IMG/VR virus record: IMGVR_UViG_3300042731_003507
Span: 1-35,323 of that record
Length of the DNA: 35,323 bases
Strand: one strand, 5' to 3'
Source of the DNA: a virus
Made by a program: the position numbers and the translations under genes
In this document: one piece after another, positions 6,189 to 16,346 of the stretch
How the letters are laid out: each line of letters starts with the position of its first letter
Numbering within the stretch: the stretch's first letter is position 1
The notes under the pieces: generated by a model
The model's input: the letters and a program-made list of their open reading frames with translations, nothing else
What the model was told of the DNA's origin: nothing
Databases searched by the model: none

Positions 6189-9100
6189 TTATCCTGTTAT
6201 AATTAAAGTTTTTCCGCCCCACGTATAAGTATATTGATTTGAATCAGCGTTTGTCCATCTCTGATCAAAATCTATTGTGAGGTCGGTAGTTGCTGTATTA
6301 ATAGCTGTAGTTCCGTGTATAAGCTGGTTATGAGAATCAGAATACTTCATCCAATATCTTTGAGCACTTGTACTATTGTTGTTCCAAATCCATATTTCTG
6401 CGAGGTCTGGACGGGTAGCACCACTGGTTCCTTGAGAATCATTATCTGCTTGATAATCTGTACCGTTGATACTCCATCTACGCTGCATAGTCCTAGTAGT
6501 ACCAGAGTTGTTCAATTCTCCGGCGTATACCTTTATATTTATAACATCGTTTGCTCCTAATGTTCCTGCTGGAATTGTAACACTATACATTTCATGCCAA
6601 GCAGTGCTGTTATTCTGAGAAGCAAAAGTATTATCAACATCAAATACAGTTTGTCCACTACTACCGGTGCCACCACTGGCAACCATACTATAATTTGTTC
6701 CACTATCATCCTTATAGTATGGTATATCATTATTTACATAGATTCTACCATAACCTGTACTTGGAGTACTTGGTTCAGTTTGATCTTCTATATCTATATA
6801 ATCATGAACAGAGAATTGCTCCACATTTACAATATTATTTCCAGCGTCTACATAGAACAGCTGTGTATCTGAGGTTCCTTCTATTCTAAAATCTATATCT
6901 TCACCACTTTCATTAAATATAGTTGAATCACCCGCACGTGGGCTTATAACTACAGTTTTAGGATATCCTGGAACACTTGTACTATATAATTCTAAACCCC
7001 GACCAGAGCCAGACGCTAAAATTACTCCTCCTCCTTGTATACTATACGGAAATAACCGCATTTCTGATGCACTTATAGCAAAAGGTATAAATGTAATTCC
7101 AGTATCATCATATGCTGTAAAAGTAGCGTCGGGTATGAGGCTTGTTTGTAAATCAATTCTGTATCGAGTAGATGATGGATTTCTAACTCTAATTCCACCA
7201 TTAATAGTTAATTCTGCTGGAAGACTGTTTGTTCCTATACCAACCCTTCCGTCAGAGCCTTGAACAAATAGAGCGTTTGCTTCACCAACTGCTTCAACTC
7301 TAAAATCACGATCATCAGCAATATCATTAAATACTACTTCTGCGTAATTAGCTTCCATTACTTTAGTAGTAGCATAAGTATCAGTAGCTCCAGATTTAAT
7401 CATTAATTGAGCTTCTGAACGATCATTGGTAAAATCTTGAGCATAAGCTAAACCACCCTGCCAGTGTAGAGTATTATTTTCGTCACCCACTCTGAATGCC
7501 ATTTTTGAACCAAATCCATCTGGAGCAGTTGCGTTATTTGTTTTAGTTGTAAAGGTGGCACTAGATTGTGGAGTGTCAACTCCAGCAGTGTAACGGAAAA
7601 ATCGAGGTCCATCAGCAGAGTTAATTTCTAATGATGTTTGTCCTTGGTCTGCACCAAAATGATTACCATGAGTTTCAAACGCTAAATATGAACCACTTGC
7701 TACAATAGCGTGTGAATATGTTTCTCCTGCATTATATAATTCAAAAGATGGTTTAGTTCCAATAACCTTTACTGCTGAACCACTTGATAGAATATCGCCA
7801 TCAACGTGAAGTAATTCTTGTGGACTGTTTGTGCCTATACCTACTCTATTAGTACCTGCGTCTATAAACAGTAAGTTTTGGTCTGTATCACCTTTAACTC
7901 TGAAATCTACATCATTGCCAGGATCATTAAAGGTAATTTCTGAGGGATCAAGTTCCACTAATTCTTGACCGGAGTTTCCTTGAATATTTACTACGTTTCC
8001 ACGTATTACGGCAGTAGAGTCAAACCCAGTTAATGAATCAGTTACATGATATAAACCACCACTAATTGTAGTTTTGGTATATGCAGAGTCTGTATAATAT
8101 CCACGCTGTTCTAAGTTACTATGAAAATTCCATTGTCCTAATATAGATTCTGATTGACTTAGATGTGCATACTGAGTATGGTCATCGTCAGATAATCCAG
8201 TAAGAGCGCCATGATCTGATGTACCACTCCCTCCGCCACTTATACTGACTGTAACTTTGTTATTTCCTTCATCTGTAACACTTTGTACACCACTTCCTTC
8301 AAAATTAAGTACAGCAACTCTTTGTTGTATAACAGCATCATCTTTTTCTACTTGAATTGTTCCAACAACAGTTGATCCTACAACATCTTGAACAAGATAC
8401 TCTGCAAGTAATTCATCACCACTTATAGGTGAAAAATATGTATGGAACCCACTTGCAGAAGTTTCAGCATAATTATTAGGTTGTTGTATCAAACCATTTA
8501 TATAAACACGTAAGCTACCACTGATTAGTGTATTTGAAAGCCAGAAATCATCACCTGTATCTGGTACTTGGTTTGTAATATCCTCAAGAATAAGAGTTTC
8601 ACCGGTTCCTGAACCACCACTGATTGCTATAGGTGCCCACTGTGAACCATTCCAAGCAAGAGAATCATTTGTATCAGGTGCTTCTGTAGATATTGCTCTA
8701 CCTTGTAATTTTACAGCATCATGCTCTAAATCAGAAATATTAATTTCTGTATGACTGTGACTATTATCTAATACATAACCACTTAATGCTTGTCCTGTAA
8801 GCTCTAAATTTAAACTTGATGTATCTACAACAGTAATAGCATCGTGTTTCCATACATCTATCTCTGTTTCGGTATAGTATCTATCATCATGTAAATGACC
8901 GGAAGCAGCAAATGTATTATCTGCTAATGTCTTTGTATAGTACCTATCATCATGAAGGTGTCCAGAAAGAGCATATTGAGGATGGTCATTATCTAATAAT
9001 CCGGTCAAATTACCATGATCGTGTGTATGAGTAGCTCCAGATACACCAGATGGAACCCAATTTATACCATCATGTGTTAGAACCTCACCTTGCACACTGC

Positions 9101-11582
9101 CAGCTACAGAAACATCAGACAACTCTCCCAGCTCATCAAAGTGAATTGCTGTATCAGCGATATGAGAATCTATTGCCGAGTGTGAATTAGTACCTATATC
9201 TTGAATATTTAAATGGCTAATACTTGCTTCAGTAAAATGAATACTTCCACTAGCAACGTGTGCATCCAGTTGTGTGTGAGTATTTGAACCAATATTTTGT
9301 ATATTAGTATGGTCAATTGACGCTTCGGTAAAGTGTTCAGTAGTAGTAAAATTAGTTAACTGATCGTGATCTATATCTGTAGTTAGATTATGAGTATTTG
9401 ATAACTGATCGTGGTCAACTCCGCTAGGAATTACGTAACCACTTATAGCTTGATCTGTAATTTCCAAATTCAATGATGCAGTATCAACTACAGTTACTGG
9501 ATCGTGACCACCTGCCAAACCTGATGGAACCCAATCAGCACCATCATATACAAGAGCATGTCCGCCCACTGCTCCAGCAACACTTACATCTGATAATTCT
9601 CCTAATTCATCGAAATGAATTGTTGTGTCGGCAATATGAGAATCTATTGTTGCGTGTGAGTTGGTGCCTATATCCTGTATATTTAAGTGGCTGATACTTC
9701 CCTCGGTGAAATGTATACTACCACTGGCAAGGTGAGTATCAATGTCAGCATGGCTGTTTGTGCCAATGTTTTGAATATTTGTGTGGTCGATACTCGCTTC
9801 TGTGAAGTGCTCACTGGCTTCAAAATTGAGAAGTTGGTCATGATCTACTCCTGCTTCTAACACATATCCACTTAAAGCCTGTCCTGTTAATTCCAAATTC
9901 AAAGATGCTGTATCTTCTATAGTAATGGCATCGTGCCCTGTTCCTCCACCCAAACCGGAAGGAACCCAAGCATTTGCAGAGGCTCTCCACGCTAATGCTT
10001 CTCCATCCGCAGGAGATGTGGCTTCTACATCTGATAATTCAGTTAATTCATCAAAATGTATTGTTGTATCAGCAATATGTGTGTCTATCTGAACGTGAGT
10101 ATTTGAGCCAATATCAGAAATCTCAGTATGGCTTATTCCAGAAGGAATTACATATCCACTCAAGGCTTGATCTGTTAATTCTAGATTCAAAGATGTTGTA
10201 TCTACAACAGTTACTTCACTGTGTAATAGAGAATCTACTTCTGTTTCTGTGTAGTATCTATTATCATGAATGTGTCCAGATGGGGTGTGAATATAACCGC
10301 TTGCAATATGAGCGTCAATATCAGAGTGAGTATTGCTACCTATATTTTGAATATTAACGTGGTCAATTGATGCTTCTGTAAAGTGCTCATTAACTTCAAA
10401 ATTGAGAAGTTGATCGTGATCTACACCACTTTCAATTACATACCCACTTAGAGCTTGATCTGTTAATTCAAGATTTAGAGAAGAGGTATCAACTACAGTA
10501 ACTGCATCATGTCCGGCTCCACCACCACCGCTTACAATAATAGTTACTTTACCTGATCCTTCATCTACAGTGTTCACATCCCCTTCAAAATTCAAAATAG
10601 TTACATCATTAGCTACTTCTGCATCATCCTCTTGAACAGTTATTGTTCCTTCAGTTGTACCAGAAATTGTAACCAAATATTGAGCCATAAGCTCATCGCC
10701 AGATGATAATGAAAAGTAAGTATGAAAACCGCTTGTAGATGTCTCTGCATAATTATCAGGTTGTTGTAATAAGCCATTTTTATGTATTTGTAAAGTACCA
10801 CTTACAAGAATTTGTGATAACCAATAATCACCTGATGGATCAGGTACCTGTGAAGTAAGGTCTTCAAATACTAATGAATATGCAAGACCAGTTCCACCAA
10901 GCCCACCACCAGAAACTGTTTGTGGTTCCCATTGTGTTGATATAGCATTCCATGCAAGTGCCTGTCCTTGTGTCGGCGATACTGAAGAAACATTACGTCC
11001 TTGAATTTTTACAGCATCGTGTTCTAGATCAGTAATATTAGCTTCAACATGGGAATGGCTATTATCAAGCACATAGCCACTTAGTGCTTGTCCGGTAAGC
11101 TCTAGGTTTAGACTTGAAGTATCTACAACGGTAACAGCATCATGTCCAGCTCCACCACTACCTGTAGCAGTTACAGTGATTGTAGCAACGCTACCTGAAA
11201 CAGTAGTCTCTACACCAGCTCCTTGAAAATCAAGAATAGTTACATTACCTTGTGGTATTGATTCATCCCAAATACTGATATATGAAATACCACTAGCATC
11301 TATACCACTTCCAGCTTCAACTTGAGCAAGTCTATATCTAATTCTGTTTAAATTGTGAACCAGCGATGCTCCACTAATAGGTACAGCCATTGATTCAGCT
11401 TCTGTAGTATCATAGGTTACTTTAGATTGAACCAATTGACCAATAAATCCACCAATAGGAGTACCTGTACCACCACTAGCACCTGTAACGCCACCAAGGT
11501 TTACTCCCGTAGTAAACCACTTGTAGCGCTCATTTCTAATGAGGCTTATAATTTTGTCTTCAAGATTTAATATAACTGGCAT
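6189..11582 (-). CDS. giant repetitive tail fibre protein (1797 aa)
   Basis: The N-terminal ~145 residues look like a tail-attachment region. Residues ~147-940 are a chain of repeats built around VTVVDTSSLNLELT (six copies), IDHTNIQNIGSNTH, HFDELGELSDV and HLHDDRYYTKT. The last is a familiar phage-fibre motif, and the many H-x-H pairs could bind metal as in T4 gp37. A ~185-residue block near 172-355 recurs near 940-1120. Residues ~1200-1500 carry two VGIGTNS beta-repeats typical of trimeric fibres, and the last ~150 residues form a separate tip domain. No peptidase S74 autochaperone is seen at the end. Probably the main host-recognition fibre; trimer formation is inferred. Confidence 0.85.
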   Translation of the reverse strand: MPVILNLEDKIISLIRNERYKWFTTGVNLGGVTGASGGTGTPIGGFIGQLVQSKVTYDTTEAESMAVPISGASLVHNLNRIRYRLAQVEAGSGIDASGISYISIWDESIPQGNVTILDFQGAGVETTVSGSVATITVTATGSGGAGHDAVTVVDTSSLNLELTGQALSGYVLDNSHSHVEANITDLEHDAVKIQGRNVSSVSPTQGQALAWNAISTQWEPQTVSGGGLGGTGLAYSLVFEDLTSQVPDPSGDYWLSQILVSGTLQIHKNGLLQQPDNYAETSTSGFHTYFSLSSGDELMAQYLVTISGTTEGTITVQEDDAEVANDVTILNFEGDVNTVDEGSGKVTIIVSGGGGAGHDAVTVVDTSSLNLELTDQALSGYVIESGVDHDQLLNFEVNEHFTEASIDHVNIQNIGSNTHSDIDAHIASGYIHTPSGHIHDNRYYTETEVDSLLHSEVTVVDTTSLNLELTDQALSGYVIPSGISHTEISDIGSNTHVQIDTHIADTTIHFDELTELSDVEATSPADGEALAWRASANAWVPSGLGGGTGHDAITIEDTASLNLELTGQALSGYVLEAGVDHDQLLNFEASEHFTEASIDHTNIQNIGTNSHADIDTHLASGSIHFTEGSISHLNIQDIGTNSHATIDSHIADTTIHFDELGELSDVSVAGAVGGHALVYDGADWVPSGLAGGHDPVTVVDTASLNLEITDQAISGYVIPSGVDHDQLSNTHNLTTDIDHDQLTNFTTTEHFTEASIDHTNIQNIGSNTHTQLDAHVASGSIHFTEASISHLNIQDIGTNSHSAIDSHIADTAIHFDELGELSDVSVAGSVQGEVLTHDGINWVPSGVSGATHTHDHGNLTGLLDNDHPQYALSGHLHDDRYYTKTLADNTFAASGHLHDDRYYTETEIDVWKHDAITVVDTSSLNLELTGQALSGYVLDNSHSHTEINISDLEHDAVKLQGRAISTEAPDTNDSLAWNGSQWAPIAISGGSGTGETLILEDITNQVPDTGDDFWLSNTLISGSLRVYINGLIQQPNNYAETSASGFHTYFSPISGDELLAEYLVQDVVGSTVVGTIQVEKDDAVIQQRVAVLNFEGSGVQSVTDEGNNKVTVSISGGGSGTSDHGALTGLSDDDHTQYAHLSQSESILGQWNFHSNLEQRGYYTDSAYTKTTISGGLYHVTDSLTGFDSTAVIRGNVVNIQGNSGQELVELDPSEITFNDPGNDVDFRVKGDTDQNLLFIDAGTNRVGIGTNSPQELLHVDGDILSSGSAVKVIGTKPSFELYNAGETYSHAIVASGSYLAFETHGNHFGADQGQTSLEINSADGPRFFRYTAGVDTPQSSATFTTKTNNATAPDGFGSKMAFRVGDENNTLHWQGGLAYAQDFTNDRSEAQLMIKSGATDTYATTKVMEANYAEVVFNDIADDRDFRVEAVGEANALFVQGSDGRVGIGTNSLPAELTINGGIRVRNPSSTRYRIDLQTSLIPDATFTAYDDTGITFIPFAISASEMRLFPYSIQGGGVILASGSGRGLELYSTSVPGYPKTVVISPRAGDSTIFNESGEDIDFRIEGTSDTQLFYVDAGNNIVNVEQFSVHDYIDIEDQTEPSTPSTGYGRIYVNNDIPYYKDDSGTNYSMVASGGTGSSGQTVFDVDNTFASQNNSTAWHEMYSVTIPAGTLGANDVINIKVYAGELNNSGTTRTMQRRWSINGTDYQADNDSQGTSGATRPDLAEIWIWNNNSTSAQRYWMKYSDSHNQLIHGTTAINTATTDLTIDFDQRWTNADSNQYTYTWGGKTLIITG
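8230..8770 (-). repeat. second copy of the ~185-residue fibre block
   Basis: This stretch encodes SHTEINISDLEHDAVKLQGR, a LAWN...W segment, LEDITNQVPD, NYAETSASGFHTYFS and VLNFEGSG. It is the diverged partner of the block at 10517-11069. The two are clearly homologous in protein but much drifted in DNA, so the duplication is old. Boundaries are approximate. Confidence 0.75.
8769..11145 (-). repeat. six copies of the fibre core module
   Basis: Six copies of a ~25-residue core (HDAVTVVDTSSLNLELT plus QALSGYV) occur at about 8769-8843, 9431-9508, 9862-9936, 10148-10217, 10437-10512 and 11070-11144. A seventh sits in the next fibre gene at about 5823-5893. Between them lie variable linkers of DHDQL, NIGSNTH and HFDELGELSDV type. 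Spacing is irregular, consistent with growth and shuffling by recombination. Confidence 0.8.
10517..11069 (-). repeat. first copy of the ~185-residue fibre block
   Basis: The block encodes SHVEANITDLEHDAVKIQGR, LAWNAISTQWEPQ, FEDLTSQVPD, NYAETSTSGFHTYFS and ILNFEGDV. It is homologous to 8230-8770, and its first and last segments also occur in the 468-aa fibre gene near 3890-4140. Boundaries are approximate. Confidence 0.75.
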
Positions 11583-11585
11583 ATT

Positions 11586-12155
11586 TTATATTACCCACCG
11601 TGCTTCTAAGTCTGTGACTACTGCATCATTTCTCATTGCACTCCAGTCTGTCCAATATGATGCAGCTAATAAAACTCCGCTTGTTGAGACTGGTACAACT
11701 CTTACAAATCCTGATGTTGCTACTCCTACACACACTCTCAAATCATCCAAATAATTAGGAAATTCTACATCTATAGCCCAACCAAAATCCTGTTCATAAT
11801 CTGTCCAACTTGTTGTAGTTTCTGGATAATAACTATGATGAACATTTCCTCCAGATGCTATAATAATTTGTGATTCAAAGGCTACTGTATAATAATAATC
11901 TCCCCATTCATTCAAATGATGTGTCAATACGTATGGTCCAAAACTTCCCGCAGGTGTTATAGTTGTAAGCTCTCTAGCTTCCATACTTACACCACTACCC
12001 ATTCCATGTTTTAATCTTAATATAGCTGGAGCATGTGCTATATAAACATATTGATAATCAGCATATAAATGCGTTTTCCACGGAGTTGCAGCGCCTGACC
12101 AAATGATGAATTTATCACTAAATGAATTTGATGTTTGCCATAATACACTAGCCAT
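11586..12155 (-). CDS. 189-residue tail-associated protein
   Basis: The gene is coupled to the hub protein by a TAATG overlap at 12157-12153 and is followed after 3 nt by the giant fibre. The sequence is rich in aromatic residues and beta-forming stretches (YADYQYVYIAHAPAI, SWTDYEQDFGWAIDVEF) with several S-G turns. No catalytic motif and no family recognised. Position between hub and fibre suggests a baseplate or fibre-attachment protein. Confidence 0.6.
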   Translation of the reverse strand: MASVLWQTSNSFSDKFIIWSGAATPWKTHLYADYQYVYIAHAPAILRLKHGMGSGVSMEARELTTITPAGSFGPYVLTHHLNEWGDYYYTVAFESQIIIASGGNVHHSYYPETTTSWTDYEQDFGWAIDVEFPNYLDDLRVCVGVATSGFVRVVPVSTSGVLLAASYWTDWSAMRNDAVVTDLEARWVI

Positions 12156-14998
12156 TATTCATCCTCAAATGTTCTTAGTTCTATTTCTAAGCTTTCAAAA
12201 TTTCCACTCCATAGTTGAGTAAAATTAAGTCCATTTGTAGTATATACAAAACCAGTTGGACTTCCTCCATAAGACGAATTTGCACCACCATAATATGTTT
12301 TTGCCCCAGGAAACATGGCTATATATGGAGGATTATAATATATGGTTGTTCCTCTGGACAAATCAAAAGTTCCTGTATCTCCTAAATTACTTCCACCGGT
12401 GTTATATAATTCATAATCATAAGGACTATCAAGTACCGTCTGATAACCTAAAAATCCATTGCTATCTGCACTATCAATATCATAAAACCAATCAACAGTT
12501 AAATCTTCTGAACCGGGTCCAGAACCAGTCCATAAACAATAACTATTTGTATATGTTCCAGTATTTCCTATTGCCCAAACACTTGAAGAACTTGCTGCTG
12601 GTCCTACTCGTACTCCAGGAGCCGCAGAAGCACTACTAGTATTTCTCCAAGTATCTGATGCAAGCTCACTTATGCTTTCAGAACCAAAATCAAACTTAAA
12701 TATAGATTCACAAAATCCAGTTCCTACTCTACTTGGAACAGAATCAAAAATTGCTCCATAAAGACCAACTCCTCCAAAAGCGTATCCATTCCCTCTATTA
12801 AACTTAGTTGCTGGTCTACTGTCATTTAGATAATTAATAATAAAACCGTCCCAAGTTTCATCGCCTTCCAAAGTAGGTTCGTCAACTTCTATTTCTAGAT
12901 ATGTGTCGTTATAACTTGTACTTCCATTTGGATCACTAGTTACAAATCGAGCATTTACTTGATACTTGTTATTTGATGATTGAGTAGATGTTTGAGAAAT
13001 TTGCCAATATACAACTCTAATAGAACTTGATGTTGAACTTTCATCAAAAGCACAGCCCACACAATTTACTAATGGGTCATCTGTAGATGTATCCAGAAAA
13101 GCTTGATCATGTACGTCAGACCAGTTATCACCACCATCATTAGTTCTAGACAAATATGTGTGAGAACCTACATAAGTAGGATAAGTACTTCCATCAGTAG
13201 TCATTCCTGCCATATAACATATTTCTCTATCCTGATCTGTTGGTAATGTAAATAATTGCATAAATCGTGCATAATTACCCGTAGATATACTATGTTCTAT
13301 AGTTTCGGTCGTTCCATCATGATGATATACTCTAAAAATATTATTACTAATAACTCTCATATACCATATAGTTAATGGAGTTTTTTCTACTAATGGAGTA
13401 TAAGGAGATGATACCAAAACAAATACTTCATTACTCATCGCAGCCGTCATATCATGTGTCCATACATCAAAAACTTTACCTGATGGGGCTGTAGCGTGTT
13501 CTTGATAATAAGGGTCTGATACACTGCCTGAAAGGGCTGGTACCCACATCTGAGTAGTATCCCATGTATAACCATAATCTTGTGTAGTAAATACATAACT
13601 ACGATACCATCCCGAAGGGTGTCCTCCAGAGGCAATCATATGAAATGTATATGGTTTTAAAGGTTCATCAACGACTTTTATCATTTCCAAATCGGTAATT
13701 CCTAAAGGACTTGGATCATTTGATTCATTCGTTGGATCAGGAAGATTTGTTACCTGTGTCCAAGTAGATAAACCACTCCATCTCTTATGTAATCCACCAG
13801 CAGTTACAACCATTTGTCGTCCATAGTTATTTACAGCGATACTTTTTCCATGTAATTGATCTGATGTTGTCAATCCTGTATTTGAAAGCTGAAAACTATC
13901 TCCAGCATTCCATGATACTCCAACACCATTTTTTGTATCCGTTACATAGATTGGAACAGGGGGTGGACTTACTGAAATTCTAGGACATTTTTCACCGGCT
14001 GTAAATGTGGTTCTTGCACCATCCTGATTTACAGAAATACCAATACTTGAAACTTGTCGTTCTCTCGTATAACTAAACTCTCCTTGGTCGATAGATATAT
14101 AAACCCAATCTCCAATCTTTACATCTGGATATAATCCAGCACATTCAGATATTACTATATCATCCAAATCAGCGTTGATTGCTAATACTCGTTGAGCAAC
14201 AATATTAGCAAAAGTGAATGACTTTATTTCATTACTAGCCACTACTACGGTTTGATCTACTGGTAACTCTGGAATATTCGCTCTTGCTGTTGCGGAATAC
14301 ATTAATTCTTCACCAGTAGTCCAATCATATCTATACCCTCCCCAAACTTTTACCACATTCCGTGTATTTTTTCCTGACTCTCCTCGATCTATAGTAAGCA
14401 AGTTACTTGAATTAATGTTTACTTCAGGTTGTGAGCTTTGTAATCTATAGACAACTATTTTATCAGCGTCAGAATCATACCTTGTATACACGGTTCCTTT
14501 CCGTTCAAGTGTCTTGATCGCTTCTAATGCGGATTGCATACCAAGGGGGGTTCCTTCGGCTTCTCCCGCCCCTTGTGTAGCGTTGTAGGGCGTACTATCA
14601 AATTGAACACTCAAACCAGCCTGGTTACAAATATATTCTATCCAATACGCCACAGTTTCTCCATGTGTTTCCACTCTTTGTGGAATGAAGTAATCTGCAA
14701 GCATGATATATTTGTCTGCACCAGATACAGTCATCAATGCTTTTTCAGCATCTATAGCAACTTTTGTAACAAAGCCTTGTAATACTTTATTGAATCCACC
14801 AGTATATTTTTCTCTTATTACAACACTGTCTGAAACTTCAATATCTATTAGTGAATCGTCCGGTTTCTTTCTGGTCATTGTTAGCGTGAATAGCTGACCC
14901 GGTTCACATATAGATTCATTTCTGGCATATGTAATTACATAGTCAGATAAATCCGTTCCATCTATTGTTACTTCTACGAAGTCGTTATAAACTGTCAT
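12155..14998 (-). CDS. tail hub/tip protein with Asp-box beta-propeller-like region
   Basis: The N-terminal ~340 residues have the feel of phage tail hub proteins of the gp27/late-control D type (VEVTIDGTDLSDYVITYARN, VLQGFVTKVAID, a YICNQAGLSVQF segment, KIGDWVYISID). From about residue 365 the style changes to a repeat region with two clear Asp-boxes (S/T-x-D-x-G-x-x-W): TQDYGYTW near 472-479 and TNDGGDNW near 619-626, plus weaker ones (QMVVTAGGLHKRW, FVYTTNGLNF). Asp-boxes mark sialidase-like beta-propellers. I see no certain sialidase arginine triad, so glycan binding is as likely as hydrolysis. RBS AAGGA precedes the start. Confidence 0.65.
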   Translation of the reverse strand: MTVYNDFVEVTIDGTDLSDYVITYARNESICEPGQLFTLTMTRKKPDDSLIDIEVSDSVVIREKYTGGFNKVLQGFVTKVAIDAEKALMTVSGADKYIMLADYFIPQRVETHGETVAYWIEYICNQAGLSVQFDSTPYNATQGAGEAEGTPLGMQSALEAIKTLERKGTVYTRYDSDADKIVVYRLQSSQPEVNINSSNLLTIDRGESGKNTRNVVKVWGGYRYDWTTGEELMYSATARANIPELPVDQTVVVASNEIKSFTFANIVAQRVLAINADLDDIVISECAGLYPDVKIGDWVYISIDQGEFSYTRERQVSSIGISVNQDGARTTFTAGEKCPRISVSPPPVPIYVTDTKNGVGVSWNAGDSFQLSNTGLTTSDQLHGKSIAVNNYGRQMVVTAGGLHKRWSGLSTWTQVTNLPDPTNESNDPSPLGITDLEMIKVVDEPLKPYTFHMIASGGHPSGWYRSYVFTTQDYGYTWDTTQMWVPALSGSVSDPYYQEHATAPSGKVFDVWTHDMTAAMSNEVFVLVSSPYTPLVEKTPLTIWYMRVISNNIFRVYHHDGTTETIEHSISTGNYARFMQLFTLPTDQDREICYMAGMTTDGSTYPTYVGSHTYLSRTNDGGDNWSDVHDQAFLDTSTDDPLVNCVGCAFDESSTSSSIRVVYWQISQTSTQSSNNKYQVNARFVTSDPNGSTSYNDTYLEIEVDEPTLEGDETWDGFIINYLNDSRPATKFNRGNGYAFGGVGLYGAIFDSVPSRVGTGFCESIFKFDFGSESISELASDTWRNTSSASAAPGVRVGPAASSSSVWAIGNTGTYTNSYCLWTGSGPGSEDLTVDWFYDIDSADSNGFLGYQTVLDSPYDYELYNTGGSNLGDTGTFDLSRGTTIYYNPPYIAMFPGAKTYYGGANSSYGGSPTGFVYTTNGLNFTQLWSGNFESLEIELRTFEDE

Positions 14999-15002
14999 AT
15001 CC

Positions 15003-15980
15003 TTACCTTACTAAATTTAGGGATGTGGTGAAACCTTGTTGTCCAAAAGTATGTCTCACCGCATAAATAAACCACTCTCCACTGACTGTTGTAAAGGAGC
15101 TTCCTTGTACAGTTGCAATTTCTCTCGCTGTTATAGAAGCATCCCCTTCAACCTCCATACTTACCAATTCTGTTAGACGATTATATAATTCCAAGTTATA
15201 ATCCGCAGTACGTTGTGCTTGATTTTGTGTTTGAATTAATGGATGAGCTACAACTGCTGTTTTATAATATGTAGGTGAATATAAATAACTACTTGATTGT
15301 GATGCAGTAGCTTGAATTCCTTCTCTACCATATACTACAACTCTATTTCGTAATTCTTCTGTTGATTTACTATATGTAAGGGCTAATACATCTGTTCCAG
15401 CCGTTTCATCAAATGAATGAGATGAAGTATCTCCCGTCATAATATAAGGTCGTCTATCAGTAAACCAAACTTTACCATTTCTATCAGCGTATATATGCCA
15501 AGCTAGCATATTAGCCATTTCATCTATCGCCTGCCAAGCAGATACAAGATTTACTTCCGCAGGTAAATCTGTAGCCCATATAAATGTATTAGGTACGTCT
15601 GCTTCAAAATTTGTAATCTCAGCCTCATTCAAAATATTTTCTACATAATCTTCAGAGGCGATGTTTGAATAAGTTAGTGGATTATCTGGATCATCGGAAG
15701 CTATAAAATAATTTACTGCTTTAGTTAATACATCTTCACATGTAATAGTAATTGTGTGTTTAGGAACACTCCAATCCAAACTAGTTACATATCCTTGAAA
15801 TGCTTTAGTATTACTTCCTCCGTAACCAAGACTAATACTAACTGTATCTCCCAGCCCTAATGTTGTATCATATGCGGTAATAACAGCATTGGATACTGGT
15901 GTGTTGTACGCCTCATTTATTAATAATGATTCTAAATCACCAGCACCTATACCTGTAATGCTATAAGTAAGCTCTTTCAT
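15003..15980 (-). CDS. distal tail / hub-like protein (325 aa)
   Basis: The protein begins MKELTYSITGIGAGDLESLL and continues with GYGGSNTKAFQGYVTSLDW and HTITITCEDVLTKAVNYF. This order (a beta-barrel, then a 'binding to the path' domain) is usual in phage hub proteins related to gp27/D. Later, a segment near 175-205 (DRNGKVWFTDRRPYIM) and a final beta domain follow. It starts by TAATG overlap with the 121-aa gene and precedes the longer hub-like protein by 4 nt, so the two may form the tail tip together. Exact role is inferred from order and style. Confidence 0.6.
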   Translation of the reverse strand: MKELTYSITGIGAGDLESLLINEAYNTPVSNAVITAYDTTLGLGDTVSISLGYGGSNTKAFQGYVTSLDWSVPKHTITITCEDVLTKAVNYFIASDDPDNPLTYSNIASEDYVENILNEAEITNFEADVPNTFIWATDLPAEVNLVSAWQAIDEMANMLAWHIYADRNGKVWFTDRRPYIMTGDTSSHSFDETAGTDVLALTYSKSTEELRNRVVVYGREGIQATASQSSSYLYSPTYYKTAVVAHPLIQTQNQAQRTADYNLELYNRLTELVSMEVEGDASITAREIATVQGSSFTTVSGEWFIYAVRHTFGQQGFTTSLNLVR

Positions 15981-16345
15981 TAAACCACCTTAGCAGTAAC
16001 TGTTATTCTATAAACGGGGGCTGTAACAGCTTGTGTTCTATCAACAAATTGTGAGAATGACGGAGTTCTTCTAGATTGAACATTAGTCACATATATAGTA
16101 AATCCACTAGGAACCAAGTCACTAATTAATGTAACTTCTGATAAATAAGTAGCTCTAATATTTCCTTCATAAGTCTCGCCAATTACTGTTCCCTGAAATG
16201 ATATTTCATCATCTGCTTCAAAAATTTTATGATGAATGCTGGATGTTGAATTAAGTGGATTTAATTCTGCTGATTCTCCTTCAGCGTTGCGAGTAAATTG
16301 ATCTACATATATATCTTGATTGTTTAATTTCCAAATAGAAGCCAT
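15980..16345 (-). CDS. 121-residue tail protein after the tape measure
   Basis: Small beta-rich protein (MASIWKLNNQDIYVDQF, then IHHKIFEADDEISFQGTVIG and VYRITVTAKVV). Directly downstream of the tape measure, where siphophages encode distal tail proteins or small tip components. No diagnostic motif. Coupled to the next gene via TAATG. I call it a tail tip protein from context only. Confidence 0.55.
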   Translation of the reverse strand: MASIWKLNNQDIYVDQFTRNAEGESAELNPLNSTSSIHHKIFEADDEISFQGTVIGETYEGNIRATYLSEVTLISDLVPSGFTIYVTNVQSRRTPSFSQFVDRTQAVTAPVYRITVTAKVV

Positions 16346-16346
16346 A

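Noticed and set aside
9473-10357. Plus-strand frames in the fibre rich in His, Leu and Gln
   Set aside because: They are mirror readings of the fibre repeats and recur only because the repeats recur.
8769-11145. Regularly spaced repeats that could suggest a CRISPR array
   Set aside because: The copies are diverged, unevenly spaced, lie within one coding frame and translate to a conserved protein motif.
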